Shown: positions 26,853-35,246, counted from the stretch's first letter. The stretch: DNA of 64,000 bases from Streptomyces anulatus (GCF_014650675.1 NZ_BMVK01000007.1:372001-436000), one strand, 5' to 3'. Notes: generated by a model from the sequence alone, not told the origin. Program-made: numbers and translations.

Positions 26853-26868
26853 GTACCGTCCCTGCGGT

Positions 26869-26912
26869 GGATGGCGGAGTGCGGGTGGCGGAGTGCGGGT
26901 ACTGAGTGCGGC
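26869..26912. repeat. Short degenerate tandem repeat in the XRE-cupin leader
   Basis: Three copies of a roughly 14-bp GTGGCGGAGTGCGG-like unit lie just upstream of the XRE-cupin start, between it and the candidate operator. The role is unknown. Confidence 0.5.
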
Positions 26913-26952
26913 GTGCTGAGTCGCGTACGGCGCATGCCGGGGTCAAGAATAT

Positions 26953-26971
26953 TGCACTGCCGTACGGTGCA
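26953..26971. promoter_or_regulatory. Candidate XRE-cupin operator
   Basis: TGCACTGCCGTACGGTGCA has 5-bp arms TGCAC/GTGCA and an inner CCGTACGG. On the minus strand a TATTCT -10-like hexamer follows directly, so a bound repressor would block transcription toward the XRE-cupin gene. Confidence 0.5.
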
Positions 26972-27007
26972 CTCCCGCGTCCGGCCGGGTGTGCCGCCAC
27001 CGCCGCC

Positions 27008-27757
27008 CTACGGGGTTTCGCAAGCCTCGTCCGGTTCCGCGAGGGCCAGCAACTGCTCGGGGGTGACGCCCTCGGGGATCGGCACGGGCGCGGGTGTGCG
27101 CAGGGGCGGCTGCCAGCCCTTCTCGGGGTCCCAGCTGCGGACGACGCGGGCGGGGGCTCCCGCGACCACCGCGTGGTCGGGCACCTCGCCCCGGACGACC
27201 GCGCCCGCGGCGACCACCACGTTCCGGCCGAGCCGGGCCCCGGGCAGGATCACCGCGCCGGTGCCGATCCAGCAGCCGGGCCCGATCGCCACCGGTTCCA
27301 TCCGGGGCCACTGCTTGCCCACGGGCTGGTGCGGGTCGTCGTAGCTGTGGTTGGTCGAGGTGATGTAGACGTACGGGCCGCAGTACGTGTCCGGGCCGAT
27401 GGTCACCGTCGTGTCCGCGATCACGTGGCTGCCGCGCCCCAGCACCACGCCGTCGCCCAGGGTGAGGACGGTGTCGGGGCCGAGGTCCAGGTCCGGCATC
27501 ATCCCGGCCGTGAGGGTGACCTGCTCGCCGATGACGCAGTGCGCGCCGAGCTCGATCCACGGCTCCCCGAACACGGTCCCCTGCGGGAAGGCGAGCCGGG
27601 TCCCCGTGCCGATCGCGCGGAACCGCAGCCGCCCGGGGTGCTCGGCGGTGACCGCGCCCGCCCGCTGTGCCCAGGCCCAGCCGAGGTGGACCGCGCGGGA
27701 GGCGGCGCGGCGCGGCCAGCGGGCGAGGAAGGAGAACGTGTTTCGGTTCTTCGGCAC
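27008..27757 (-). CDS. Hexapeptide-repeat O-acyltransferase
   Basis: About 249 residues. A left-handed beta-helix (GDGVVLGRGSHVIADTTVTI, IGPGCWIGTGAVILPGARLG) contains the acetyltransferase His/Asn loop STNHSYDD. Family members (CysE/NodL/WcaF type) O-acetylate sugars or amino acids. The GTG at 27757 (VPKNRNTFSFL) is chosen as the likely family start; an in-frame GTG at 27820 would add 21 residues. The divergent neighbour is another beta-helix protein of a different family. Confidence 0.85.
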   Translation of the reverse strand: MPKNRNTFSFLARWPRRAASRAVHLGWAWAQRAGAVTAEHPGRLRFRAIGTGTRLAFPQGTVFGEPWIELGAHCVIGEQVTLTAGMMPDLDLGPDTVLTLGDGVVLGRGSHVIADTTVTIGPDTYCGPYVYITSTNHSYDDPHQPVGKQWPRMEPVAIGPGCWIGTGAVILPGARLGRNVVVAAGAVVRGEVPDHAVVAGAPARVVRSWDPEKGWQPPLRTPAPVPIPEGVTPEQLLALAEPDEACETP

Positions 27758-27934
27758 GCGCTCACGGTAGTCGGCGGCGCGGTGGGCGATCCGCGCGATG
27801 ACCTGTGATGTTCGCCCCACCGGGCGCTGTGCGCCGGGAGTCGTCCCCTACCGTGTGAGTCGGCCCCGACCGGCGGATCCGACCGATTCTGCGGGAAGGC
27901 CCAGGAGCACCACACCGGCGCGAAGGAGCAGGCG

Positions 27935-28465
27935 ATGGCGGAGCAGGCGTTGATCACGGGCATGGGCGGCAAGGAGCCGGACATCGACGTGGACGCGTTC
28001 GTGGCCCCGACCTCCGTGGTGATCGGCGAGGTGACGCTCGCCCCGGGCTCCAGCGTCTGGTACCAGGCCGTGCTGCGGGCCGACTGCGGTCCCATCACGC
28101 TCGGCCCCGACAGCAATATCCAGGACAACTGCAGCGTGCACACCGACCCCGGGTTCCCGCTCACCGTGGGCGCGCGGGTCTCGGTCGGGCACAACGCGGT
28201 GCTGCACGGCTGTGTGATCGAGGACGACGTGCTGGTGGGCATGGGCGCCACGGTGCTCAACGGCGCGCACATCGGGGCGGGTTCGCTGGTCGCCGCGCAG
28301 GCACTCGTGCCGCAGGGGATGCGGGTGCCGCCGGGCTCGCTCGTCGCGGGGGTGCCCGCGAAGGTGAAGCGGCCGCTGACCGCCGAGGAGCTGGAGGGCA
28401 TCCGCTTCAACGCGGCCGGGTACGTGGAGCTGGCGAAGGCCCACCGTGAGGCGCACGGGGGCTGA
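27935..28465 (+). CDS. Gamma-class carbonic anhydrase-like protein
   Basis: 176 residues of left-handed beta-helix with the three metal-binding His of the gamma-CA family at NCSVHTD and VGHNAVLHGC. Family members (CaiE/PaaY/YrdA-like) have carbonic anhydrase or thioesterase-like activity, or bind metal without known activity. GGCGAAGGAG precedes the ATG. A strong hairpin follows the gene. Confidence 0.9.
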   Translation: MAEQALITGMGGKEPDIDVDAFVAPTSVVIGEVTLAPGSSVWYQAVLRADCGPITLGPDSNIQDNCSVHTDPGFPLTVGARVSVGHNAVLHGCVIEDDVLVGMGATVLNGAHIGAGSLVAAQALVPQGMRVPPGSLVAGVPAKVKRPLTAEELEGIRFNAAGYVELAKAHREAHGG

Positions 28466-28490
28466 CACCCGCGTTCCGGCCGGCAGCGCA

Positions 28491-28533
28491 CCGGGCCGCC
28501 GTCCCTCCCGTTCGGGGAGAGGCGGCGGCCCGG
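28491..28533. terminator. Bidirectional hairpin terminator
   Basis: CCGGGCCGCCG (28491-28501) pairs with CGGCGGCCCGG (28523-28533), and CTCCC/GGGAG nest inside. It lies between the convergent carbonic-anhydrase and thioesterase genes. Confidence 0.82.
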
Positions 28534-28549
28534 GTGCGTACGGCGGTTC

Positions 28550-29002
28550 TCAGCTGTTGGGGCGCAGGGTCCACACGACGGTCATCTCGCCGGTGACCGC
28601 GCCGTCGGCGCGCCGGATCTCGATGGCGACGGGGAATTCCGGCCGCTGTCCGGCATCCAGCTCGGCGACCACGTCGGCGATGGGGCGGCCGAGGGTCGCG
28701 GTCGCCGTGACCTCGCCCTTGGCGAGCTTCTTGTAGCCGATCTCGGCCTTCACGGCGAGCGGCACGGCGCGCGACATCTGGTCGCCGAAGGCGGCGATGA
28801 CGATGGCGCCGCTGGCGGACTCGGCGAGCGTGAACATCGCTCCGGCGTGGGGTCCGCCCAGGTGGTTGTGGTAGTCCGCCTGGTCGGGCAGCCGGACGAC
28901 GGCGCGCTCCGGGGTCGTCTCCAGGAAGTCGAGGTTGAGGGTCCGGGCCATCGGGACCGTCGCGACGAGCATCTCGCCCACGGTCATCTGTTCAGCGCTC
29001 AT
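28550..29002 (-). CDS. Hotdog-fold thioesterase-like protein (DUF4442/PaaI type)
   Basis: 150 residues with the hotdog pattern YHNHLGGPHAGAMFTLAESASG, the usual acyl-CoA thioesterase helix region. Acyl-CoA hydrolysis is likely; the chain type is unknown. It is transcribed alone and ends at a shared terminator. Confidence 0.85.
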   Translation of the reverse strand: MSAEQMTVGEMLVATVPMARTLNLDFLETTPERAVVRLPDQADYHNHLGGPHAGAMFTLAESASGAIVIAAFGDQMSRAVPLAVKAEIGYKKLAKGEVTATATLGRPIADVVAELDAGQRPEFPVAIEIRRADGAVTGEMTVVWTLRPNS

Positions 29003-29108
29003 GCCCGAAGGTTACTCACCAGTAGCACCGTTTGGCCATCCCCTTGTGACGGCTCTGGGACAGGGCGGCCGTAGAAGTGGCCGGGCGGCCCCTCTATGGT
29101 TACTGGCC

Positions 29109-30200
29109 ATGTGGCCAGGAACGCAGCCGCCCGGGGGCGAGCAGAACCCGCAGGACCAGAATCAGAACCCGTACCAGCAGCCGGGGTACCAGCAGCCGAA
29201 TCCCTATCAGCAACCGGGATATCCGCCGCAGGGCCAGCCGGGGCAGCCCACGGAGCCGGGCTACGGGTACCCGCAGGGCCCGCCCGGCGGGCAGCCGGGG
29301 TACCAGCAGCCCAATCCCTACCAGCAGCCGACGGTGCCGCAGTACGCCGTCCCGGGTCCGCCCGGCGGGCCGAAGCCCGGCGACGACAAGAAGAAGACGA
29401 CGATCGTGGCGATCGTCGCGGCCACCGCCGTCGTGGTCGCGGCGGGCGTCACCGGTTTCCTCGTCCTCGGCAAGGACGACGACGGCAAGACCGTCGCCGA
29501 CGACAAGAAGTCCGCGTCGCCGAGCGCCAAGCCCAGCGCGACGGACACCGGCTCCGCGCCGCCGGCGGAGAACCCGCGAGGCTCCGACAGCGACCCCAAG
29601 CCGGTCGTTCCGGGGTGGAAGGTCGTCACCAACCCCAAGTGGGGCACGCAGTTCGACGTTCCCGGCGACTGGGAGGTCGCGAGCTCGGGCATGTTCTCCG
29701 GCTTCGAGGACGCCAAGAAGCCCGACGGCCCGCCCGTCGCGGGCTTCTCCGCACCCGCCTACTACAAGAGCAAGTGGTGCATCGACGACTCCGACGGGGA
29801 CGGCAGCGAGGAGGACACCGGGCTCGCCGGCGTCGGGACGAAGGGCGCCCAGGGCGCCAAGAACACCGACGAGGCCGCGACCAACGAGGCCGCCAACTGG
29901 GTGTGGGCCGCCTACGCCCAGCTGGATCCCAAGACCAAGGTCAAGATCGGCAAGCCCAAGCCGTACACCACCGAGTCGGGTCTCTCCGGCAGCGTCGTCC
30001 AGGCCACCGCACTGGAGCTGGCCAACAAGGAGAAGTGCGACAGCGACGGAAAGTCGATCGCCTTCTCGTTCAAGAACTCCAAGGGCGACTACTCGACCTG
30101 GGTTCTCTACGCCGCCGCCGGCGTCAAGGACGAGCTTCCGGACACCACCATCCAGAAGATCCTGAGCACGGTCCGCCTCTCCGGTCAGCCCACCGGCTGA
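29109..30200 (+). CDS. Pro/Gln/Tyr-rich single-pass membrane protein (DUF8017-like)
   Basis: 363 residues. Residues 1-85 are cytoplasmic Pro/Gln/Tyr/Gly repeats (NPYQQPGY units), about 95-120 is a membrane helix (IVAIVAATAVVVAAGVTGFL), 125-165 is a Ser/Pro/Lys linker, and the rest is an outside domain containing two Cys that could pair. Streptomycetes carry many such proteins with unknown roles at the cell surface. The ATG at 29109 (MWPGTQPPGGE) starts the repeat segment; no strong ribosome site is visible. Confidence 0.82.
   Translation: MWPGTQPPGGEQNPQDQNQNPYQQPGYQQPNPYQQPGYPPQGQPGQPTEPGYGYPQGPPGGQPGYQQPNPYQQPTVPQYAVPGPPGGPKPGDDKKKTTIVAIVAATAVVVAAGVTGFLVLGKDDDGKTVADDKKSASPSAKPSATDTGSAPPAENPRGSDSDPKPVVPGWKVVTNPKWGTQFDVPGDWEVASSGMFSGFEDAKKPDGPPVAGFSAPAYYKSKWCIDDSDGDGSEEDTGLAGVGTKGAQGAKNTDEAATNEAANWVWAAYAQLDPKTKVKIGKPKPYTTESGLSGSVVQATALELANKEKCDSDGKSIAFSFKNSKGDYSTWVLYAAAGVKDELPDTTIQKILSTVRLSGQPTG
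29163..29330 (+). repeat. Low-complexity NPYQQPG-coding repeats
   Basis: Imperfect repeats of CCCTACCAGCAGCCG-like units encode PYQQPG and PNPYQQP in the N-terminal tail of the membrane protein. They are likely to vary in copy number between strains. Confidence 0.7.
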
Positions 30201-30227
30201 CCGCTCTCCCCGCCGTTCCCGCCGACG

Positions 30228-30276
30228 AACCGCCCGCCGGAGCCTCAGCCGACGCTGAAGGCTCCGGCGGGCGGTT
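30228..30276. terminator. Long hairpin overlapping the end of the spermidine-synthase-like gene
   Basis: AACCGCCCGCCGGAGCCT plus CAGC (30228-30249) pairs with GCTG plus AGGCTCCGGCGGGCGGTT (30254-30276) with a single bulge. It is a convergent terminator whose right arm codes for the last residues of the minus-strand protein. Confidence 0.82.
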
Positions 30277-31090
30277 CGGGCGAGGCGACCGCGTCCACGT
30301 CCGCCACCGGGCGGGCCCCGCCGATGAACCGGGTCAGCGCGGGGCCGTGGGTGACCCGTGCCGGAAACGCGTCGGCGGCGCAGGCGCGGACCAGCGGGGC
30401 CACGTCGAGGGGCGCGTACGAGGCGAGCAGCACGACGTTGCCGAAGCGCCGCCCGCGCAGCACGGCCGGCTCCCCGATCAGCGCGAGCTCCGGGAAGACC
30501 GCGGCGAAGTTCGCCAGCTGGGAGCGGAGGAAGGCGAACGGCGCGCTGTCGGCCAGGTTGGCGGCGTAGATCCCGTCCCCGCGCAGCGCCCGGCCGGCGG
30601 CCCGCGCGTACTCGACGGAGGTCAGGTGCGCCGGAACGCGGGAGCCGCCGAAGACGTCCGCGATCAGGAGGTCGGCGGAGGCGGGGGCCGCCGCCTCCAG
30701 CCGCTCCCGGGCATCGGCCGCGTGCAGCCGGACGCCGCTCCCGTCGGGCAGCGGCAGATGGTCCCGGACCAGCCGCAGCAGCCCCCGGTCCGCGTCGACG
30801 ACGTCCTGCCGCGAGCCCGGCCGGGTCGCGGCGACGTAGCGGGGCAGGGTCAGCGCCCCGCCGCCGAGGTGCAGGACGTCCAGCGGCGTGCCCGGTCCGG
30901 CCGCGCCGTCCACGACGTGGGCGAGCCGGCGTACGTACTCGAACTCCAGGTAGGACGGGTCGTCGAGGTCGACGTAGGACTGGGGCGCGTCGTCGACCGT
31001 GAGCAGCCAGGCCCGGTCGCGGTCCACATCGGGCAGCAGCCGCGCGGTGCCGCAGTCGACCTCGCGGATGACGGGTATCGGCTCGTTCAC
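30245..31090 (-). CDS. Spermidine-synthase-like (aminopropyltransferase-fold) protein
   Basis: 281 residues with a Rossmann methyltransferase-like core: LDVLHLGGGALTLPRYVAA, VVDADRGLLRLVRDHL and DLLIADVFGGSRVPAHL fit the spermidine synthase fold. There is no membrane part. The Asp and Gln residues that bind the amine are not clearly conserved, so a polyamine role is unproven; these proteins are also annotated as fused-MFS relatives or methyltransferases. Confidence 0.8.
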   Translation of the reverse strand: MNEPIPVIREVDCGTARLLPDVDRDRAWLLTVDDAPQSYVDLDDPSYLEFEYVRRLAHVVDGAAGPGTPLDVLHLGGGALTLPRYVAATRPGSRQDVVDADRGLLRLVRDHLPLPDGSGVRLHAADARERLEAAAPASADLLIADVFGGSRVPAHLTSVEYARAAGRALRGDGIYAANLADSAPFAFLRSQLANFAAVFPELALIGEPAVLRGRRFGNVVLLASYAPLDVAPLVRACAADAFPARVTHGPALTRFIGGARPVADVDAVASPEPPAGAFSVG

Positions 31091-31114
31091 CTCTCCATTG
31101 TCGCCTCCCGCGCC

Positions 31115-31156
31115 CCGCTGCCCGCCACCCCTGGGACGCAGGGCGGCGGGCAGCGG
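31115..31156 (-). terminator. Terminator of the EF-Tu gene
   Basis: CCGCTGCCCGCC (31115-31126) pairs with GGCGGGCAGCGG (31145-31156), 7 bp past the stop codon of the EF-Tu paralogue. Confidence 0.8.
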
Positions 31157-31162
31157 TGGTGC

Positions 31163-32338
31163 TCAGAGCAGCGCGGTGACCGTGCCCGCGCCGACCGTGC
31201 GGCCGCCCTCGCGGATCGCGAAGCCGAGACCGGACTCCAGTGGCACGTCACGGCCCAGCTCCACGGTCATCGTGACCGTGTCACCGGGGCGCGCGACCGC
31301 CGCCTCGCCGAGGTCGACGTCGCCGACGACGTCCGCCGTACGGATGTAGAACTGCGGCCGGTAGCCGGTGGCCACCGGGGTCGACCGGCCGCCCTCCCTC
31401 GTCGACAGGACGTACACCTGGGCGGTGAACCGGCGGCTCGGCACCACGCTGCCGGGCGCGGCCACGACATGGCCGCGGCGGACCCGGTCGCGCTCGACCC
31501 CGCGCAGCAGCAGCGCGACGTTGTCCCCGGCCTCGGCGGACTCCATCGGCTTGCCGAAGGTCTCCAGACCGGTGACGACCGTCTCGACGTCCGCGCCCAG
31601 CACCGCGACCCGGTCGCCGACGCGGACGGTGCCGCGCTCGACCGCGCCGGTGACGACCGTGCCCCGGCCGGTGATGGTCAGGACGTTCTCGACGGACAGC
31701 AGGAACGGCGCGTCGGTGTAGCGCACCGGAATCGGTACGTACGTGTCGACGGCGTCCAGCAGCCCTTCGATCGCCGCCGTCCAGCGGGGGTCGCCCTCCA
31801 GCGCCTTGAGCCCGGAGACCCGGACCACGGGGACGGTGTCGCCGCCGTACCCGTGCGCGGAGAGCAGCTCGCGGACCTCCAGCTCGACCAGGTCGGTCAG
31901 CTCGGGGTCGCCCGCGTCGGCCTTGTTGAGGGCGACGACGATGTGGTCGACCCCCACTTGACGGGCCAGCAGGACGTGCTCGGCGGTCTGCGGCATGATC
32001 CCGTCGAGCGCGGAGACGACGAGGATCGCCCCGTCGAGCTGCGCCGCCCCGGTCACCATGTTCTTGATGTAGTCGGCGTGACCGGGCATGTCGACGTGCG
32101 CGTAGTGGCGGGTGTCGGTCTCGTACTCGACATGCGCGATGTTGATGGTGATGCCGCGCTGGGCCTCCTCGGGGGCCCGGTCGATCCGGTCGAAGGACAC
32201 GTAGGAGGTACTGCTGCCGCCGCGCTCGCTGAGGACCTTGGTGATGGCGGCGGTGAGAGTGGTCTTGCCGTGGTCGACGTGGCCCATGGTGCCGATGTTG
32301 AGGTGCGGCTTGGTGCGTACGTAAGCCGTCTTGGACAT
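31163..32338 (-). CDS. tuf: Divergent elongation factor Tu (EF-Tu3-like)
   Basis: 391 residues. The GTPase motifs are clear: GHVDHGKTT (P-loop), RGITINIAHVEYE (switch I), DMPGHADYI (switch II; normal EF-Tu has DCPGH) and NKADAGD (NKxD). Domains 2 and 3 follow. It is shorter and more divergent than housekeeping EF-Tu1 and stands outside the str operon. In S. coelicolor and S. ramocissimus tuf3 is non-essential and under positive stringent control, and EF-Tu3 was reported resistant to EF-Tu antibiotics. AAAGGAACGAGCC precedes the ATG. Confidence 0.92.
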   Translation of the reverse strand: MSKTAYVRTKPHLNIGTMGHVDHGKTTLTAAITKVLSERGGSSTSYVSFDRIDRAPEEAQRGITINIAHVEYETDTRHYAHVDMPGHADYIKNMVTGAAQLDGAILVVSALDGIMPQTAEHVLLARQVGVDHIVVALNKADAGDPELTDLVELEVRELLSAHGYGGDTVPVVRVSGLKALEGDPRWTAAIEGLLDAVDTYVPIPVRYTDAPFLLSVENVLTITGRGTVVTGAVERGTVRVGDRVAVLGADVETVVTGLETFGKPMESAEAGDNVALLLRGVERDRVRRGHVVAAPGSVVPSRRFTAQVYVLSTREGGRSTPVATGYRPQFYIRTADVVGDVDLGEAAVARPGDTVTMTVELGRDVPLESGLGFAIREGGRTVGAGTVTALL

Positions 32339-32392
32339 GGCTCGTTCCTTTGAGAACTCGAAGCTGAGAAGAGAAGACCCCAGGGCCCCGCC

Positions 32393-32435
32393 GACCCTCC
32401 CCTTACGGGGTCCGCCGGACTGTCGGGGGAGGGTC
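32393..32435 (-). terminator. Hairpin upstream of the EF-Tu gene
   Basis: GACCCTCCCC (32393-32402) pairs with GGGGAGGGTC (32426-32435). On the minus strand it begins inside the stop of a small Ala-rich ORF and lies about 55 bp before the EF-Tu start. It could end transcription from upstream or act as a leader attenuator. Confidence 0.6.
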
Positions 32436-32610
32436 AGCTTCGGGCGCCGCCGATGGGCGCTGCGGCAGCGGTGAACGCTGCCGCGAGGACTGCTGCTGCG
32501 GCGACCGGGGCGACTGCCTCGGCGACCGGGCCGTTCACGGCAGCCTTCGGCGCGTCCGCGACTGCGGACCGTGCTGCGAGGAAGACGTACCGGAACATGC
32601 CCCTGATCAT
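32434..32610 (-). CDS. Possible small Ala-rich protein upstream of the EF-Tu gene
   Basis: 58 codons (ATG 32610) or 54 (ATG 32598), giving MFRYVFLAARSAVADAPKAA and then an Ala/Val-rich stretch that could be an amphipathic or membrane helix. The coding-strand third positions are GC-biased. A hairpin follows its stop immediately, as after a real gene. I see no convincing ribosome site (AGGGG is very close to the second ATG). No family is recognised; it could be a chance ORF. Confidence 0.4.
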   Translation of the reverse strand: MIRGMFRYVFLAARSAVADAPKAAVNGPVAEAVAPVAAAAVLAAAFTAAAAPIGGARS

Positions 32611-32675
32611 GGCCGGGCGGGGTCGAGGAGTCGAATGGTTTTCGGAGGGGGGGACGCGTCGCTCCCGGCCCGGCC

Positions 32676-33398
32676 TCAGAGGTTCTTGAGCGCCTCGCGC
32701 ACGGAGAGCGGCGACAGCCGGGTCCCGGCTCCCCCGACGAAGTCGCGTACGGCGACGGGGTCGGTCTTGGCGTACTCCCGCAGGGCCCAGCCGATCGCCT
32801 TGCGGATGAAGAAGTCGGGGTGGTCCGCGCGGCGCAGGCAGTAGCCGAAGAGCCGGTCGGCGTCGGTGTCCTCCCGGTAGCGCAACTGGTGCAGCAGAGC
32901 GGTCCGGGCGGCCCAGAGGCTCGGGTCGTCGATCCACCGGTCCATCTCCCGGGCGAGCGCCGGGTCGGCGGCGACCAGGGGGCCCGCGACATGCGCGGCG
33001 AGCACGTCCACCGTGTCCCACCAGGGGACGGTGGTCACGAGGTGGTGCAGGACGGGCAGGAAGCCCGAGGTGCAACGGCCCACGTTCCGGCGCAGGTAGT
33101 CGGCGGCGAAGTACTGGTACTCCCGCTCCGGCAGCAGCCAGCAGCGCAGCGCGATCGCCGTGCAGTCCGTCTCGTCCGGCCGCCCGGCGCCCGCCAGCAC
33201 GGTCCGCGACAGGGCCCGGCGCTCGGGGGTGGGGATCCCGAGGAAGGGGGCGACGTGTTTCATGTACGCGGCGGCTCCCTCCGCCCGTACGGGGTCGGCG
33301 GCCGGGGCGTAGACGGCGACGAGCCGCTCCAGGACGGTGTCGGCGAGGGCGCTGTCCGGCGGGACGGGGGCGTCGGCGGCGGGGTTCACGCGAGGCAC
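32676..33398 (-). CDS. AlkD-like DNA alkylation repair protein
   Basis: 240 residues of helical HEAT-like repeats. PDETDCTAIALRCWLLPERE, WWDTVDVLAAHVAG and the C-terminal RKAIGWALREYAKTDPVAV are typical of the AlkC/AlkD family. AlkD removes 3-methyladenine and 7-methylguanine without flipping the base. The Trp/Asp pair in the WWDTVD region fits the catalytic pocket. Confidence 0.88.
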   Translation of the reverse strand: MPRVNPAADAPVPPDSALADTVLERLVAVYAPAADPVRAEGAAAYMKHVAPFLGIPTPERRALSRTVLAGAGRPDETDCTAIALRCWLLPEREYQYFAADYLRRNVGRCTSGFLPVLHHLVTTVPWWDTVDVLAAHVAGPLVAADPALAREMDRWIDDPSLWAARTALLHQLRYREDTDADRLFGYCLRRADHPDFFIRKAIGWALREYAKTDPVAVRDFVGGAGTRLSPLSVREALKNL

Positions 33399-33438
33399 AT
33401 TACGGCGATCACACAGCGTTTTCGGTTACTCTCCCCGA

Positions 33439-34161
33439 ATGTTCGACCCCGTCCCCGCCGCCCGGCCCGCCACCGGTCCCGCCCTGCGCCTCTCCAGGGC
33501 GCTGCTGTCCCCGTGGTCCCGGTTCTCGCTGCTCGTGGTCGTCCTGCTGGCGGCCGCGTCGACGATGCTGCTGTTCGAGCCACACCGGCTGCTGGCCTCG
33601 GGCTGGCCGCCCCAGCTGACCGGGGGCACGGCCGCGATGCTCTTCGGGCTGGCGTACGGGGCGCTGACGGTGGCGTTCGTGCCGCGCCCGCTGCTCAACA
33701 TCGCCGCGGGTGCCCTGTTCGGCGCGCAGACGGGTCTGGCGGCGGCGCTGGCGGGCACGGTGCTGGGCGCGGGCGTGTCGTTCATGCTGGGCCGGGTGCT
33801 GGGCCAGGACGCGCTGCGGACGCTGCTGCGCGGGAGGCTCCTCACCGCCGCGGACGGGGTGCTGAGCCGGCACGGCTTCCGGTCCGTCCTGGCGCTGCGG
33901 CTCTTCCCCGGGATCCCGTTCGCCGCCGCCAACTACTGCGCGGCGACCTCCCGGATGAGCGCTCCGCCGTTCCTCCTGGCCACCGGGCTCGGGTCGATCC
34001 CGAACACGGCGGCGTACGTGATAGCCGGCAGCGAGGCCGCGTCGCCGACCTCGCCGGTGTTCCTGGCCGCCATGGGCTTCATCGTGCTGTCCGCCCTCGG
34101 CGGGGCGCTGGTCGCCTGGCGCAAGCGCCACCGGCTCGGCCGGGACACGCCGAAGGACTGA
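33439..34161 (+). CDS. VTT/TVP38-TMEM64 (DedA-superfamily) membrane protein
   Basis: 240 residues with five or six membrane segments. FVPRPLLNIAAGALFGAQTG and LRLFPGIPFAAANYCAATSRM are the two re-entrant VTT signatures. DedA-superfamily proteins help recycle undecaprenyl phosphate or move lipids; the substrate is inferred only. The next gene is uppP on the same strand, which supports a shared role in undecaprenyl-phosphate recycling. Confidence 0.88.
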   Translation: MFDPVPAARPATGPALRLSRALLSPWSRFSLLVVVLLAAASTMLLFEPHRLLASGWPPQLTGGTAAMLFGLAYGALTVAFVPRPLLNIAAGALFGAQTGLAAALAGTVLGAGVSFMLGRVLGQDALRTLLRGRLLTAADGVLSRHGFRSVLALRLFPGIPFAAANYCAATSRMSAPPFLLATGLGSIPNTAAYVIAGSEAASPTSPVFLAAMGFIVLSALGGALVAWRKRHRLGRDTPKD

Positions 34162-34330
34162 GCGTACGGCGGCACGTGGACGACCGGCGCAGTAGGCCTG
34201 ACGTTTACTTTCAGGCGATACGCTGCCCGCGACCTCGAAGTCGTTGACCGCACTCCGCACTCCGCACGCAGCCGACGGGCCCAGTCGCCCGTGGCCGATG
34301 CACGATCACCTCCGGGATGGCCAAAGCCCC

Positions 34331-35203
34331 ATGAGCTGGTTCGAATCATTCGTCCTGGGACTCGTTCAGGGACTGACCGAGTTCCTGCCGATCTCCTCCA
34401 GCGCCCATCTGCGGCTGACCGCCGCGTTCGCCGGCTGGCACGACCCGGGGGCCGCCTTCACCGCCATCAGTCAGATCGGCACGGAGGCGGCGGTGCTCAT
34501 CTACTTCCGCAAGGACATCGCCCGGATCCTGTCGGCCTGGTTCCGGTCGCTGACGGACCGTTCGATGCGCGGTGACCACGACGCCCAGATGGGCTGGCTG
34601 GTCATCGTCGGCTCGATCCCCATCGGTGTGCTGGGCATCACGCTCAAGGACCAGATCGAGGGACCGTTCCGCGATCTGCGGCTGATCGCGACGACGCTGA
34701 TCGGCATGGGCATCGTGCTGGGCATCGCCGACCGGCTGGCCGCGCGCGACGAGTCCGGTGGCAAGCACCGTGTGGTGAAGGAACGCAAGACGCTCAAGGA
34801 GCTGGGGGTCAGGGACGGTCTGATCTTCGGGTTCTGCCAGGCGATGGCGCTGATCCCCGGGGTCTCCCGGTCGGGCGCGACGATCAGCGGTGGTCTGCTG
34901 ATGGGCTACACCCGCGAGTCGGCCGCCCGCTACTCGTTCCTGCTGGCGATCCCCGCGGTGCTCGCCTCGGGCGCCTACGAACTCAAGGACGTGGGCGAGG
35001 GGCATATCTCCTGGGGCCCGACGATCTTCGCGACCCTGGTGGCGTTCGTCGTCGGATACGCCGTCATCGCTTGGTTCATGAAGTTCATCACGACCAAGAG
35101 CTTCATGCCGTTCGTCATCTACCGCATCCTGCTCGGCATCGTCCTCTTCATTCTGATCTGGGCCGGGGTGCTCAGCCCGCACGCGGGTGAGTCGGCGGGC
35201 TGA
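34331..35203 (+). CDS. uppP: Undecaprenyl-diphosphatase UppP (BacA)
   Basis: 290 residues with about eight membrane segments. Motif 1 is GLTEFLPISSSAHLRL and motif 2 is PGVSRSGATISGGLL with its conserved Arg. It dephosphorylates undecaprenyl diphosphate at the membrane, recycling the carrier for peptidoglycan; extra copies raise bacitracin tolerance. The ATG at 34331 (MSWFESFVLGLVQG) is the family start. A hairpin terminator follows. Confidence 0.96.
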   Translation: MSWFESFVLGLVQGLTEFLPISSSAHLRLTAAFAGWHDPGAAFTAISQIGTEAAVLIYFRKDIARILSAWFRSLTDRSMRGDHDAQMGWLVIVGSIPIGVLGITLKDQIEGPFRDLRLIATTLIGMGIVLGIADRLAARDESGGKHRVVKERKTLKELGVRDGLIFGFCQAMALIPGVSRSGATISGGLLMGYTRESAARYSFLLAIPAVLASGAYELKDVGEGHISWGPTIFATLVAFVVGYAVIAWFMKFITTKSFMPFVIYRILLGIVLFILIWAGVLSPHAGESAG

Positions 35204-35216
35204 TCTCATCGGTGTG

Positions 35217-35246
35217 CGTCCCGCCCGGGAGCAGCCGGGCGGGACG
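35217..35246 (+). terminator. Terminator of uppP
   Basis: CGTCCCGCCCGG (35217-35228), a 6-base loop GAGCAG and CCGGGCGGGACG (35235-35246) form a perfect 12-bp stem 13 bp after the stop. Confidence 0.9.

Noticed and set aside
27758..27820. Extra 21-residue N-terminus of the acyltransferase
   Set aside because: In frame, but its GTG has no ribosome site and the extra sequence is not hexapeptide-like; the shorter start is preferred.
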